38,714 bases of DNA from an uncultured Shimia sp. (GCF_913054185.1 NZ_CAJXIV010000032.1:1-38714); one strand, 5' to 3'. Shown: positions 28,020-38,607, numbered from the stretch's first letter. Translations and numbers: made by a program. Notes: generated by a model not told the origin, from the sequence alone.

Positions 28020-28277
28020 TCAATAATGTGGTGGACGTTCGTCGCCTACCACAATACCGCCGCCGCCGTCTTTCTCGCGACCGGCTTCTCGCTCCATCAA
28101 CATCTGCACGCGCCGGGTCAAAAGCGCGATTTCGGTGTCCTGACGGGCGACAACGTCACTCAACTCCTCGACAGTGCGAGTCAGATGGGCAATCTTTTCT
28201 TCAAGCTGTTCCATAGGGGCGGCATAGGCTGCGGCCCCTTGCGGGTCAAGCGACGCCGTGTCTTTCTTGCTTTGCAT
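28020..28277 (-). CDS. slyX: SlyX family protein
   Basis: 85 residues as drawn. SlyX is a small coiled-coil protein of unknown function found widely in Proteobacteria. The heptad-rich core EEKIAHLTRTVEELSDVVAR, then QDTEIALLTRRVQMLMER, and the end ERPPHY are diagnostic. The start is uncertain: ATG 28277 gives a 21-residue low-complexity tail (Ala, Ser, Gln), while ATG 28214 begins at MEQLEEK and gives 64 residues, the usual length. Neither has a good ribosome site. It is divergent from the enoyl-CoA hydratase gene with 35 bases between. Confidence 0.85.
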   Translation of the reverse strand: MQSKKDTASLDPQGAAAYAAPMEQLEEKIAHLTRTVEELSDVVARQDTEIALLTRRVQMLMEREAGREKDGGGGIVVGDERPPHY

Positions 28278-28312
28278 ATCAAGGTGCGGTCTGTGATCTA
28301 GGGAGGTGTCTC

Positions 28313-29116
28313 ATGTCGGTTATGGTTCAAACCAGAGGTCGGGTCAGGGTGGTGAGCATCAACCGCCCTGCTGTGCGCAACGCTGTAAACCCCGAAACGG
28401 CGCGGCTGTTGTTTGATGCCTTCATGGATTTTGAGACAGATGACACCGTGGATGTGGCGATCCTAACCGGTGGCCAAACCGGCTTCTGTGCCGGATTTGA
28501 TTTGAAAGCTGCGGCAAACCTTCTTGGGAGCGATTGGCAAGACACTGTGGCTATCCCCGCCAATTGGCAGGACGCTCAGGCGCAGCCCATCCTCGGCCCC
28601 ATGGGACCTTCGCGCCTGATGTTGTCGAAGCCTGTTATTGCGGCTGTTGAGGGGCACGCTGTGGCGGGGGGGCTTGAATTGGCGGCATGGTGTGACATGC
28701 GGGTTGCATCGACGACTTCGGTGATGGGTGTCTTCTGCCGCCGGTGGGGCGTGCCACTGATTGATGGCGGTACGGTGCGTCTGCCGCGCATCCTTGGACA
28801 AGGCCGGGCCAATGATCTCATTCTGACAGGGCGTCCTGTGTCCGGTGAGGAAGCGTATCGTATTGGTTTGGTGGATCGCCTTTGCCCCGAAGGCCACGCC
28901 ATGGAAGAGGCGTTGATCTTGGCCGACAGTCTAACGCGGTATCCACAAGGCTGCATGCGGGCTGATTTCTTGTCCGCCCGCCCAAGTGGCGTCGCGCTTG
29001 CCGATGGGCTGCGACGCGAATGGGCGTCCTTTGAGACCTTTGCAGCTGAGGGCCAAAATGGCGCCGCCCGGTTTGCAGCCGGCAAGGGGCGCGGCGGCGG
29101 CTTCTCTGACATCTGA
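28313..29116 (+). CDS. Enoyl-CoA hydratase/isomerase (crotonase) family
   Basis: 267 residues, cytoplasmic. The crotonase fold is shown by VVSINRPAVRNAVNPETA, AILTGGQTGFCAGFDLKA (oxyanion-hole region), and PVIAAVEGHAVAGGLELAAWCDMRVAS. The second stretch normally carries a catalytic glutamate in hydratases (about residue 140, WGVPLIDGGTVRLPRILG); here it has a leucine-isoleucine-aspartate arrangement, so hydratase activity is not assured and another crotonase-type reaction is possible. GGGAGG precedes the ATG. It lies upstream of the fadH-like gene, 239 bases away. Confidence 0.88.
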   Translation: MSVMVQTRGRVRVVSINRPAVRNAVNPETARLLFDAFMDFETDDTVDVAILTGGQTGFCAGFDLKAAANLLGSDWQDTVAIPANWQDAQAQPILGPMGPSRLMLSKPVIAAVEGHAVAGGLELAAWCDMRVASTTSVMGVFCRRWGVPLIDGGTVRLPRILGQGRANDLILTGRPVSGEEAYRIGLVDRLCPEGHAMEEALILADSLTRYPQGCMRADFLSARPSGVALADGLRREWASFETFAAEGQNGAARFAAGKGRGGGFSDI

Positions 29117-29179
29117 CACACGCGGCAACGGCATAGGCCTTAGTGTTAAGAGTTTTGAGGACCACAAATACCTGCACCA

Positions 29180-31383
<2,204 letters not shown>

Positions 31384-31408
31384 ATCAACGTCATACTGTA
31401 TTTGAAGG

Positions 31409-31430
31409 GGGCGCTTCCGGCGCCCTTTTT
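31409..31430 (+). terminator. Rho-independent terminator of the fadH-like gene
   Basis: GGGCGC (31409-31414) pairs with GCGCCC (31420-31425) over a five-base loop, followed at once by five T. It starts 26 bases past the stop. Confidence 0.85.
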
Positions 31431-31439
31431 GCTTGGCGA

Positions 31440-31472
31440 AAAAAGAAGGCCCGGGCGAAGATCGCCGGGCCA
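31440..31472 (-). terminator. Rho-independent terminator of the LysR gene
   Basis: GGCCCGG (31449-31455) pairs with CCGGGCC (31466-31472). On the minus strand the stem is followed by TTCTTTTTT. It sits back to back with the fadH terminator. Confidence 0.8.
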
Positions 31473-31508
31473 AGGTGCTTTCTCTTGGAAAGCCAGGGAA
31501 AATCAAAT

Positions 31509-32414
31509 TCACCAGTCAGTGGGGCCTTTTTCAGCAAAGGCATGCACCAGAAAGTCAATAAACGCGCGGACCTTTGGCTGCGTGAAGCGACCTGGTGGGT
31601 AGACGGCATAAATGCCTTGAGTCTCCACCGGCAGGTCTGGAATGGCTTCTTCAACCAAACCCTGCTCCAGCGCGTCTGCGTAAAGGAAGCTTGGCAGATA
31701 CGCGATGCCAAGACCCGCCTGTGCGGCGTTCAACAAAGATTGTCCATCATTCACCGACAGCCAGCCAGCAGTGCGCACCTGGCGCTTCTCACCGGATGGT
31801 GCGGTCAGCTTCCACACCGCGCCATTGGACTGGCTGGAATAGTGCAATAGCTTGTGGTGGTTCAGATCGTCAATCTTTTCCGGGCGACCATATTTTTCGA
31901 AATAGGCGGGGGAAGCGATCATGCGTTTTGTGGTCTCGGTCAGCTTTCGGGCTCGTAGCGTGCTGTCTTCCAGCTCACCAATCCGGATGGCCATATCAAA
32001 GCCTTCGGAAATCAGCTCCACATAGCGGTTGTTGAGCACCATATTCACGGTGATGTCCGAGAACTCGCTCAAGAAATCGCCCAGAACTGGCGAGAGGTGG
32101 TTCACGCCAAAGTCGGTCGCCACTGAAATACGAAGCAGGCCGGACGGCGCCGATTGCATCGACGTGACCAAGGCATCCGCTTCTCCGGCGTCATTTAAAA
32201 CACGACGGGCGCGATCATAGTAGGCTAGGCCAATTTCTGTTGGGGACACTCGGCGTGTGGTCCGGTTGAGCAAACGTGCGCCCAGACGTGCCTCAAGCGA
32301 GGACACATGTTTGGAAACGGCAGATTTGGAGATGCCCATCTTCTTTGCGGCATCTGTAAATCCGCCCTGATCCACCACAGTGGCGAATGCTTCCATTTCG
32401 GTCAGGCGATCCAT
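31509..32414 (-). CDS. LysR family transcriptional regulator
   Basis: 301 residues, the usual size. The N-terminal helix-turn-helix is FTDAAKKMGISKSAVSKHVS with LEARLGARLLNRTTRRVSPTEIG just after, and the C-terminal two-lobe effector domain follows (SGLLRISVATDFGVNHLSPVLGDFL). It resembles the AaeR/DsdC-free general group often near metabolic genes; the ligand is unknown. AGAGGA lies seven bases before the ATG at 32414. It converges on the fadH-like gene, so it does not share a promoter with that gene; regulation of it is only possible, not shown. Upstream, 153 bases separate it from iclR. Confidence 0.9.
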   Translation of the reverse strand: MDRLTEMEAFATVVDQGGFTDAAKKMGISKSAVSKHVSSLEARLGARLLNRTTRRVSPTEIGLAYYDRARRVLNDAGEADALVTSMQSAPSGLLRISVATDFGVNHLSPVLGDFLSEFSDITVNMVLNNRYVELISEGFDMAIRIGELEDSTLRARKLTETTKRMIASPAYFEKYGRPEKIDDLNHHKLLHYSSQSNGAVWKLTAPSGEKRQVRTAGWLSVNDGQSLLNAAQAGLGIAYLPSFLYADALEQGLVEEAIPDLPVETQGIYAVYPPGRFTQPKVRAFIDFLVHAFAEKGPTDW

Positions 32415-32567
32415 GTTTTGATCCTCTAATGTCTTCCTTGGGGACAAGATATGCCGGTGAAATCGGGCAGGAAGAGGGCAGGGGCCGGACAATGTTGGGG
32501 TTTTGGTGGGATCGTTTTTGTCTTGGAAACGGAGAAACGAAGTGTTTCTCGATTGGTTGCGCGCTAC

Positions 32568-33344
32568 CTAAAGTGGGCTTTCAGTCTCAAACAGCACCTC
32601 TCCGAGCCTTTTTGCCGAAGCCTGCAAAAACGCAACGTGTGCCATTGCGTCCGTCAACGTCATACGGGGTTTCGGACCGTGATAGGCAAGTGCGGCAATG
32701 AACCGTCCTTGTGGATCGGTCACTGGAACAGCAATTGCCACCATTCCGTCCATGAATTCTTCGCGATCCAAAGCAAAGCCTTCTCGTGCGATCTGTGCGA
32801 GCTCTGTCAGGAGAGCTTCAGGAGACAAATGGGTTGCTTCGGTGCGCGCCTCTAGTTTGAGTGATGCCACCATCTTCCTGCGAGCTGTTGGGCCAAGGCT
32901 GGCGAGAAAGCACTTGCCACTGGCGGAGCAGTGGAAAGGCACTTGAGTGCCAATGGGCAGTTGAATTCGGAAAGCCCAGTCTGTCTCTACACGATCCAAA
33001 TACGTCATTCCGGTATCTTGCGGGATCACATAGTTCACGCTTTCGCCAACAGTTTGCGCAACATCTTTTAGAATTTGATGGCGAAACACATGGTCTCTTG
33101 AGTTGTAGAGCAGACCAGCGCCCATTTCGCGTAGGCGTCGCGCAACTTGATACCGTCGAGACGTGCCGCGCCGGATGAGAAAGCCGTTTTCCTCAAGCGT
33201 TGCGCAAAGGCGGTGCACGGTCTGTTTCGGCAATCGTAAGGATACATTGATTTCTGTAGCGGTCATTGCCCGGTCACTTTTCCCCAAAATTTCAAGGATT
33301 AGAAGGGTGCGAAGATTGGTAGGGATTCGCTCAGGGATTGTCAT
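32568..33344 (-). CDS. IclR family transcriptional regulator
   Basis: 258 residues. The N-terminal winged helix (LRTLLILEILGKSDRAMTATEINVSLRLPKQTVHRLCATLEENG) and the C-terminal effector domain (VPFHCSASGKCFLASLGPTARRK, FALDREEFMDGMVAIAVPV) are typical IclR. It is divergent from hpsN with 126 bases between, the standard placement for a regulator of that gene. In other bacteria, sulfonate-degradation clusters with hpsN carry such regulators as far as I recall. The likely effector is therefore the substrate or product of HpsN; this is inference. Confidence 0.9.
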   Translation of the reverse strand: MTIPERIPTNLRTLLILEILGKSDRAMTATEINVSLRLPKQTVHRLCATLEENGFLIRRGTSRRYQVARRLREMGAGLLYNSRDHVFRHQILKDVAQTVGESVNYVIPQDTGMTYLDRVETDWAFRIQLPIGTQVPFHCSASGKCFLASLGPTARRKMVASLKLEARTEATHLSPEALLTELAQIAREGFALDREEFMDGMVAIAVPVTDPQGRFIAALAYHGPKPRMTLTDAMAHVAFLQASAKRLGEVLFETESPL

Positions 33345-33470
33345 GACATGGGCACTCTAAGATTTGTTTTGAAATGGTTTGGAAACACTGTAGCGTCGAA
33401 ATTCGGTAAAAACAGGACAATAAGTCTCATTTTTTGACATTTGCCGAATTGAAGGTGTTGGAGGAAAAGG
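33345..33470. promoter_or_regulatory. Divergent promoter/operator region of iclR and hpsN
   Basis: The gap holds an imperfect inverted repeat, TTCGGTAAA (33402-33410) and TTTGCCGAA (33440-33448), eight of nine bases pairing, 29 bases apart. A small palindrome-like GTTTGGAAAC lies at 33377-33386. GGAGGAAAAGG precedes the hpsN start. Which element IclR would bind is unknown. Confidence 0.45.
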
Positions 33471-34781
33471 ATGCGGACATATATAAAACGAGCCCGCCGG
33501 AGGATCGAAGCTGACTGCTCCGACGTTCAGAGCGCGGTTGCGGATATCTTGGCAAACATCGAGCAAAATGGGGATGCCGCGGCTTTGGCTTACGCGGCAA
33601 AGTTTGATAAGTTTTCAGGCCGCACATTGGTCTCTGATGATGAGATCGAGCGCGCCTCCCGCAGCTTGTCGCAGAAGCTCAAGGACGACATCCATTTTGC
33701 ACACGACAATGTACGCCGATTTGCAGAGCTGCAGAAAGCCACGGTGCAGGATTTTGAAACAGAAATCTTGCCAGGGTTTGTGACCGGCCAAAAATCAATC
33801 CCGGTGGATTGTGCCGGATGTTATGTGCCGGGTGGGCGCTATAGTCACATTTCAAGTGCGATTATGACGGTCACAACGGCCAAGGTGGCCGGGTGCCGCA
33901 ATATCACCGCGTGTTCACCACCGCATCCAACTGACGGCATACCCTCGGCAATCATCTATGCGGCGCACACTTGTGGGGCGGACCAAATTCTAGCTATGGG
34001 CGGAGTTCAGGGCATTGCAGCAATGACCTTTGGCATGTTCGGCCTGCCAAAAGCCAACATTCTTGTTGGGCCAGGCAACCAATATGTCGCGGAAGCCAAA
34101 CGCCAGCTTTTTGGCCGGGTTGGAATTGATATGATCGCGGGTCCAACCGACAGCCTGATCTTGGCAGATGAAACCGCAGACCCACACCTCGTTGCCACGG
34201 ATTTAGTGAGCCAAGCTGAGCATGGTTACAATTCACCGGTGTGGCTGGTTACAAACTGTCGGAAATTGGCAGAGGCGGTGCTCGCCGCTGTTCCGAAGTT
34301 GATCGCAACCCTGCCAGAATTGAACCGTATAAACGCTGAAGCGGCCTGGCACGATTATGCGGAGGTGATGCTTTGCTCCACTCGCGAAGACATGGCGGCG
34401 ACCTCAGACGAATACGCACCGGAACATCTCACGGTCCAAGCCGAAGATCCAGATTGGTGGCTGTCGCGACTGACATCGTACGGATCCCTTTTCCTAGGTG
34501 AAGAAACAACGGTCTCTTATGGTGACAAGGCCGCAGGTACAAACCATGTCCTGCCCACGTCCCGCGCAGCGCAGTACACAGGAGGGCTATCAGTGCACAA
34601 ATACATGAAAATCGTGACATGGCAGCGCGCCTCGCGTGAGGGGGCCAAAGCGGTCGCGCAGACCACGGCCCGCCTGTCGCGTCTGGAAGGTATGGAGGGG
34701 CACGCGCGTGCTGCGGATGCGCGTTTGGCCAAATATTTTCCGGCGGAAACCTTCGACCTGTCCGCCAGTGATTGCACATAA
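33471..34781 (+). CDS. hpsN: Sulfopropanediol dehydrogenase HpsN-like (HisD family)
   Basis: 436 residues. The protein is a member of the zinc-dependent histidinol dehydrogenase fold. All metal and catalytic residues are found: Gln248 and His251 (SQAEHGYNS), Glu318 and His319 (YAPEHLTVQ), Asp352 (SYGDKAAGTNHVLPT) and His411 (LEGMEGHARAAD). The sequence around GRYSHISSAIMTVTTAKVAG and GGLSVHKYMKIVTWQ is that of the HpsN-type branch found in Roseobacter-group bacteria. HpsN oxidises 2,3-dihydroxypropane-1-sulfonate to sulfolactate; this compound is abundant in phytoplankton. It is not the biosynthetic HisD, which sits with other his genes. Partner genes hpsO, hpsP and the transporter are not here. 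Substrate assignment is from likeness alone. Confidence 0.8.
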   Translation: MRTYIKRARRRIEADCSDVQSAVADILANIEQNGDAAALAYAAKFDKFSGRTLVSDDEIERASRSLSQKLKDDIHFAHDNVRRFAELQKATVQDFETEILPGFVTGQKSIPVDCAGCYVPGGRYSHISSAIMTVTTAKVAGCRNITACSPPHPTDGIPSAIIYAAHTCGADQILAMGGVQGIAAMTFGMFGLPKANILVGPGNQYVAEAKRQLFGRVGIDMIAGPTDSLILADETADPHLVATDLVSQAEHGYNSPVWLVTNCRKLAEAVLAAVPKLIATLPELNRINAEAAWHDYAEVMLCSTREDMAATSDEYAPEHLTVQAEDPDWWLSRLTSYGSLFLGEETTVSYGDKAAGTNHVLPTSRAAQYTGGLSVHKYMKIVTWQRASREGAKAVAQTTARLSRLEGMEGHARAADARLAKYFPAETFDLSASDCT

Positions 34782-34799
34782 GGTTTGGTGGTCAAAATT

Positions 34800-36206
34800 T
34801 TAGAGAAGCGGTGAAAACAGCCGCGTGATGGGCGCTCCAATCTGAATGCGGAGCGGCTGTTCATTTAGGGTCTTTTCCAGAAGGAAAGACTTGGCGAAGT
34901 CGGTCTTGAACATGTCTTCAAGATCATCCGCAGCCCGCGCGTCAAACATCACCGCCATCGTTTCGAAATTCAGGATGAAGGAACGGTTGTCCATATTTGT
35001 GGTGCCCACAGCGGCCAGAGTGTCATCAACCAGAACCGCTTTTTGATGCATGAACCCGTCGGTGTACCGCCAGATCTGTGCCCCCGCTTCACGTACTTCG
35101 TCAAAATAGGCAAAGGCGGCCAGCCAGACCATTTTGTGGTCAATACTGTCCGGCAGCAAAATCCGCACGTCGACACCATTAAGTGCGGCATGTTTGATGG
35201 CTGTCAGCACGTGAACATCCGGAACAAAATAGGGCGAAGCAATCCACACACGTTCTTTGGCATTTGCCAAAGCAGAGAAAAAGAACATCGCGCCGGTTTC
35301 GAGTTTATCGCCTGGCCCAGTTGGAACCACCAGGCCAGACATGTCTTCTTCCGCCCGACCACTTTGCCAATTGAGATTTGTCAGGAGGTTTTCTTCTGTG
35401 GTCCAGTGCCAGTCTTCGGCAAAGATCAACTGTAGCTGGCTCACCACAGGCCCTTTAAGTTGCACATGAGTATCTCGCCAATTGCCAAAGTAGGGATTCA
35501 AACCGAGGTATTCGTCTCCGACATTTAGCCCCCCTGTAAAGGCCGTAGTGCCATCAATGACCACAGTTTTTCTATGGTTGCGAAAGTTGAGTTGAAACCG
35601 GTTTTTAGGAACGCGCATTTGTGATGGTTCGACAATCTGAATGCCCGCATCCCGCAGCGCTTGGCGGTATGCGTGTGGCAGCTTCACGCAGCCGATAGGA
35701 TCGTACAACACACGGACAAAAACCCCGCGTTTGGCCGCCGCAATCAGTTGGCTTTGTAGGCGCCGACCCAAACCGTCGTCACGGATAATATAAAACTGCA
35801 GCAAAATGTAGCTTTGTGCGCCATCGATCGCCGTGAAAATTGCGTCAAACGCTTCTTGGCCATCAATCAGTAATTCCATCGCGTTGCCGCGCGTGACGGG
35901 CAGGTCGGAAATCGCTTCCAGAGCTTTAGTTGGAAACTCCGGCGGTACTTTTGGCTTCAGCGCTTCCTTGACCTCTTGAATGCGCTCAATGACTTCCTCA
36001 CTATCTCGCCGCCCGGTTACGTAGTGCTGAAATTTGTGATGACCCAAGAACAAATAGGCCGGAACCGAAATGTAGGGGGCGGCAATCAGGAAGACCACCC
36101 ATCCCACAGCCCCCTGTGAGGTGCGGGAGTGTTGGATCGCGCGCCAAGCCATTACCAGAGCGGTCAACTCCAATAAGACGAGGAAGATTGCCAAAAATGT
36201 GCCCAC
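34800..36206 (-). CDS. cls: Cardiolipin synthase (phospholipase D family)
   Basis: 468 residues. It condenses two phosphatidylglycerols (or similar) to cardiolipin in the inner membrane. Two N-terminal membrane helices (TFLAIFLVLLELTALVMAWR and GWVVFLIAAPYISVPAYLFLG) are followed by two HKD motifs, one in FRNHRKTVVIDGTTAFTGG and one in FMHQKAVLVDDTLAAVGTTN. The layout is that of ClsA. I chose the GTG at 36206 because AAGGAG lies six bases ahead of it; an earlier in-frame GTG (36227) has none. It converges with hpsN, the stops being 18 bases apart. Confidence 0.9.
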   Translation of the reverse strand: MGTFLAIFLVLLELTALVMAWRAIQHSRTSQGAVGWVVFLIAAPYISVPAYLFLGHHKFQHYVTGRRDSEEVIERIQEVKEALKPKVPPEFPTKALEAISDLPVTRGNAMELLIDGQEAFDAIFTAIDGAQSYILLQFYIIRDDGLGRRLQSQLIAAAKRGVFVRVLYDPIGCVKLPHAYRQALRDAGIQIVEPSQMRVPKNRFQLNFRNHRKTVVIDGTTAFTGGLNVGDEYLGLNPYFGNWRDTHVQLKGPVVSQLQLIFAEDWHWTTEENLLTNLNWQSGRAEEDMSGLVVPTGPGDKLETGAMFFFSALANAKERVWIASPYFVPDVHVLTAIKHAALNGVDVRILLPDSIDHKMVWLAAFAYFDEVREAGAQIWRYTDGFMHQKAVLVDDTLAAVGTTNMDNRSFILNFETMAVMFDARAADDLEDMFKTDFAKSFLLEKTLNEQPLRIQIGAPITRLFSPLL

Positions 36207-36349
36207 TTGGGTCTCCTTGTGCCGCACAAGGCACCGGCCTGCGCGCTCAGAAAAAAGCCTATCTCACAGATGTAGGTTGCGCCAACTGTGAACTTTTCTC
36301 CGTCTACCGTGAGAATAGCGGCAGTGTTGGTAATGGGGACGCTGGCGCC

Positions 36350-36408
36350 TTGACGTGCTTAATCTTTCTCAAAACACTTGCCAGTTGCCAGAATCGTCTG
36401 TAAAGGGC
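36350..36408 (+). promoter_or_regulatory. Possible promoter region of the S10 operon
   Basis: TTGACG at 36350-36355 is a good -35 box; at 17 bases the -10 would be AACACT, which is weak. A second option is TTGCCA (36378-36383) with TAAAGG at 36401 after 17 bases. The promoter must lie here because no plus-strand gene lies upstream. GANTC sites occur at 36391, 36424 and 36441. Confidence 0.35.
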
Positions 36409-36431
36409 GCGAGTTCCTTACTGGAATCTTG

Positions 36432-36490
36432 AGGCGGGGTGATTCCCGCCTTTTGGGTTCGACGAGGGTTTGCGGTGGTCGCAAATCCTC
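36432..36490 (+). promoter_or_regulatory. Two-hairpin leader of the S10 operon
   Basis: Hairpin 1: AGGCGGG (36432-36438) pairs with CCCGCCT (36445-36451), loop of six, followed by TTT, so it looks like a terminator. Hairpin 2: GAGGGTTTGCG (36464-36474) pairs over eleven positions with CGCAAATCCTC (36480-36490), one G-U pair, loop of five. rpsJ starts 34 bases later. No plus-strand gene lies upstream that hairpin 1 could serve, so the pair most likely belongs to the rpsJ leader and may give attenuation or feedback control by a ribosomal protein such as L4, as the S10 leader does in E. coli. Confidence 0.6.
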
Positions 36491-36524
36491 CTCTCAACTC
36501 CAACGCCTATACAAGGCTGACGAA

Positions 36525-36833
36525 ATGCAAAGTCAAAACATTCGCATTCGGCTGAAGGCTTTTGATTACCGTGTACTGGATGCCAGCACACAGGAAATCG
36601 TGAACACTGCAAAGCGCACCGGCGCGCAGGTTCGTGGCCCGATCCCACTTCCCAACAAGATTGAGAAGTTCACCGTTCTGCGTGGTCCACACGTAGACAA
36701 AAAATCCCGCGATCAGTTTGAGATCCGTACGCACAAGCGTCTTCTCGACATCGTTGATCCGACCCCGCAGACCGTAGACGCGCTGATGAAGCTCGATCTG
36801 GCGGCCGGCGTGGACGTCCAGATCTCTGTTTAA
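36525..36833 (+). CDS. rpsJ: 30S ribosomal protein S10
   Basis: 102 residues, full length. S10 is part of the 30S head and is also NusE, a partner of NusB and NusG in antitermination. The N-terminal [19 protein letters not shown] and the [29 protein letters not shown] stretch with the long loop, ending in VDVQISV, identify it. The ATG at 36525 has AAGGCTGACGAA just before it; a longer frame upstream is leader. It begins the S10 operon, preceded by no tuf gene, so the str operon is elsewhere. rplC follows 12 bases on. Confidence 0.97.
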   Translation: MQSQNIRIRLKAFDYRVLDASTQEIVNTAKRTGAQVRGPIPLPNKIEKFTVLRGPHVDKKSRDQFEIRTHKRLLDIVDPTPQTVDALMKLDLAAGVDVQISV

Positions 36834-36845
36834 GGAGAGTATCTG

Positions 36846-37571
36846 ATGCGTTCCGGTATTATCGCGAAGAAAGTGGGCATGACCCGCTTGTTCTTGGAAG
36901 ACGGCAAACAGATTCCTGTTACCGTACTTTCGCTCGACGGCCTTCAGGTTGTTGCACAGCGCACAGAAGAGAAAGACGGCTACACAGCTGTTCAACTCGG
37001 CGCTGGTACAGCCAAGGCCAAACGCACCTCCAAAGCCATGCGTGGCCACTTCGCAGCAGCGAAAGTGGAACCAAAGCGCAAGCTGGTTGAGTTCCGCGTT
37101 CCATCCGAAGGCCTGATCGAAGTTGGCGCGGAAATCTCCGCCGAGCACTTCCTTGAAGGTCAGAAAGTGGACGTTGCGGGCACCTCGATTGGTAAAGGTT
37201 TTGCCGGTGCCATGAAACGCCACAACTTCAGCGGCCTGCGCGCGACACACGGTGTCTCGATCAGCCACCGCTCACACGGCTCTACTGGTCAATGTCAGGA
37301 TCCCGGTAAGGTTTTCAAAGGCAAGAAAATGGCCGGTCACATGGGCGCCGTTCGCGTGACCACGCAGAACCTCGAAGTTGTCAAAACTGACGCCGATCGC
37401 GGTCTGCTGTTCATCAAAGGCGCCGTACCTGGCTCCAAAGGTGGCTGGGTCTCCGTTAAGGATGCCGTGAAGAAGAAAGCTCCAGAAGGTCTGCCTTTCC
37501 CGGCCGGTCTGAAAGCAGCAGCGACCGAAGCTCCGGCTGAAGAAGCATCTGCGGAAGGTGGTGAAGCATGA
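36846..37571 (+). CDS. rplC: 50S ribosomal protein L3
   Basis: 241 residues, longer than E. coli L3 (209). L3 helps start 50S assembly near the peptidyl transferase centre. [21 protein letters not shown] and the internal loop SHGVS-like [35 protein letters not shown] are family marks, the Gln in GQCQDPG being the methylated glutamine site in many bacteria. The extra C-terminal Ala/Glu-rich tail ([17 protein letters not shown]) is common in alphaproteobacteria. AAGGAGAG precedes the ATG. It overlaps rplD by four bases. Confidence 0.97.
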   Translation: MRSGIIAKKVGMTRLFLEDGKQIPVTVLSLDGLQVVAQRTEEKDGYTAVQLGAGTAKAKRTSKAMRGHFAAAKVEPKRKLVEFRVPSEGLIEVGAEISAEHFLEGQKVDVAGTSIGKGFAGAMKRHNFSGLRATHGVSISHRSHGSTGQCQDPGKVFKGKKMAGHMGAVRVTTQNLEVVKTDADRGLLFIKGAVPGSKGGWVSVKDAVKKKAPEGLPFPAGLKAAATEAPAEEASAEGGEA

Positions 37572-38185
37572 AACTTGACGTGATCAAACTTGACGGCTCC
37601 AACGCCGGTTCGGTTGAACTGTCTGAAGACCTGTTCGGTCAGGAGCCGCGCGCGGATATCCTGCACCGTGTGGTACGCTGGCAGCGTAACAACGCTCAGG
37701 CGGGCACCCACAAGGTGAAAACCCGTTCGGAAGTGTCCTACTCAACCAAGAAGATCTATCGCCAAAAAGGCACCGGTGGCGCACGCCACGGCGCCCGTTC
37801 GGCACCGATCTTCCGCGGTGGTGGCGTTTACAAAGGTCCAGTTGTGCGTTCGCACGGCCACGACCTGACCAAGAAGTTCCGCAAGCTGGGTCTGAAGCAC
37901 GCCCTGTCCGCCAAAGCGAAAGCTGGCGAACTGGTAGTGATCGAAGATGCAGCCACCGAAGGCAAGACTGCCGCTCTGGCCAAACAGGTTGCAAACCTGG
38001 GCTGGAAACGTGCTCTTATCATCGACGGCGCTTCCGTAAACGAAGACTTCCTGAAAGCATCGCGCAACATTGAAGGCCTGGATATCCTGCCAACAATGGG
38101 TGCGAACGTTTATGACATCCTCAAGCGTGACACTCTGGTGATCACCAAAGCGGGGATCGAAGCACTGGAGGCTCGCCTGAAATGA
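37568..38185 (+). CDS. rplD: 50S ribosomal protein L4
   Basis: 205 residues, full length. L4 lines the exit tunnel and, in gammaproteobacteria, represses its own operon by binding the S10 leader. The tunnel loop is shown by [20 protein letters not shown] and [17 protein letters not shown]. The body ends [16 protein letters not shown]. The ATG overlaps the rplC stop. Whether L4 regulates this operon is unknown, but the structured rpsJ leader makes it worth asking. Confidence 0.97.
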   Translation: MKLDVIKLDGSNAGSVELSEDLFGQEPRADILHRVVRWQRNNAQAGTHKVKTRSEVSYSTKKIYRQKGTGGARHGARSAPIFRGGGVYKGPVVRSHGHDLTKKFRKLGLKHALSAKAKAGELVVIEDAATEGKTAALAKQVANLGWKRALIIDGASVNEDFLKASRNIEGLDILPTMGANVYDILKRDTLVITKAGIEALEARLK

Positions 38186-38478
38186 GCGCTAAAGCAGAAC
38201 ACTACGATGTGATCCGCGCGCCGGTCATCACCGAGAAATCCACAATGGCGTCCGAAAATGGCGCTGTGGTTTTCGAAGTGGCGATCGACAGCAACAAACC
38301 ACAGATCAAAGAAGCTGTTGAAGCGCTCTTTGGTGTGAAGGTCAAAGCGGTCAACACCACCATCACCAAGGGTAAAGTCAAACGTTTCCGCGGCCAGCTT
38401 GGCAAGCGTAAAGACGTGAAAAAGGCTTACGTGACCTTGGAAGAAGGCAACACGATCGACGTGTCCACCGGACTGTAA
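38182..38478 (+). CDS. rplW: 50S ribosomal protein L23
   Basis: 98 residues, full length. L23 sits at the tunnel exit and docks trigger factor and the signal recognition particle. [52 protein letters not shown] and [11 protein letters not shown] are diagnostic. Its ATG overlaps the rplD stop by four bases. In most bacteria rplB follows at once; here a strong terminator lies 21 bases beyond the stop instead. Confidence 0.97.
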   Translation: MSAKAEHYDVIRAPVITEKSTMASENGAVVFEVAIDSNKPQIKEAVEALFGVKVKAVNTTITKGKVKRFRGQLGKRKDVKKAYVTLEEGNTIDVSTGL

Positions 38479-38498
38479 GATCAGCCTTTTAAAATTGG

Positions 38499-38527
38499 GG
38501 CCGTCCGAGAAATCGGGCGGCCTTTTT
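38499..38527 (+). terminator. Rho-independent terminator after rplW
   Basis: GGCCGTCCGA (38499-38508) pairs with TCGGGCGGCC (38513-38522), nine Watson-Crick pairs plus one G-U, over a GAAA tetraloop, followed by TTTTT and then more T. It is a strong intrinsic terminator that closes the first part of the S10 operon. Confidence 0.92.
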
Positions 38528-38607
38528 GCTTTTTTTGTTGAGATTTTTGCGCATCAGCTTACTTGTGGGATGGTGCAGGTCATATTTGAAACCAGCAGGG
38601 TAATGCC

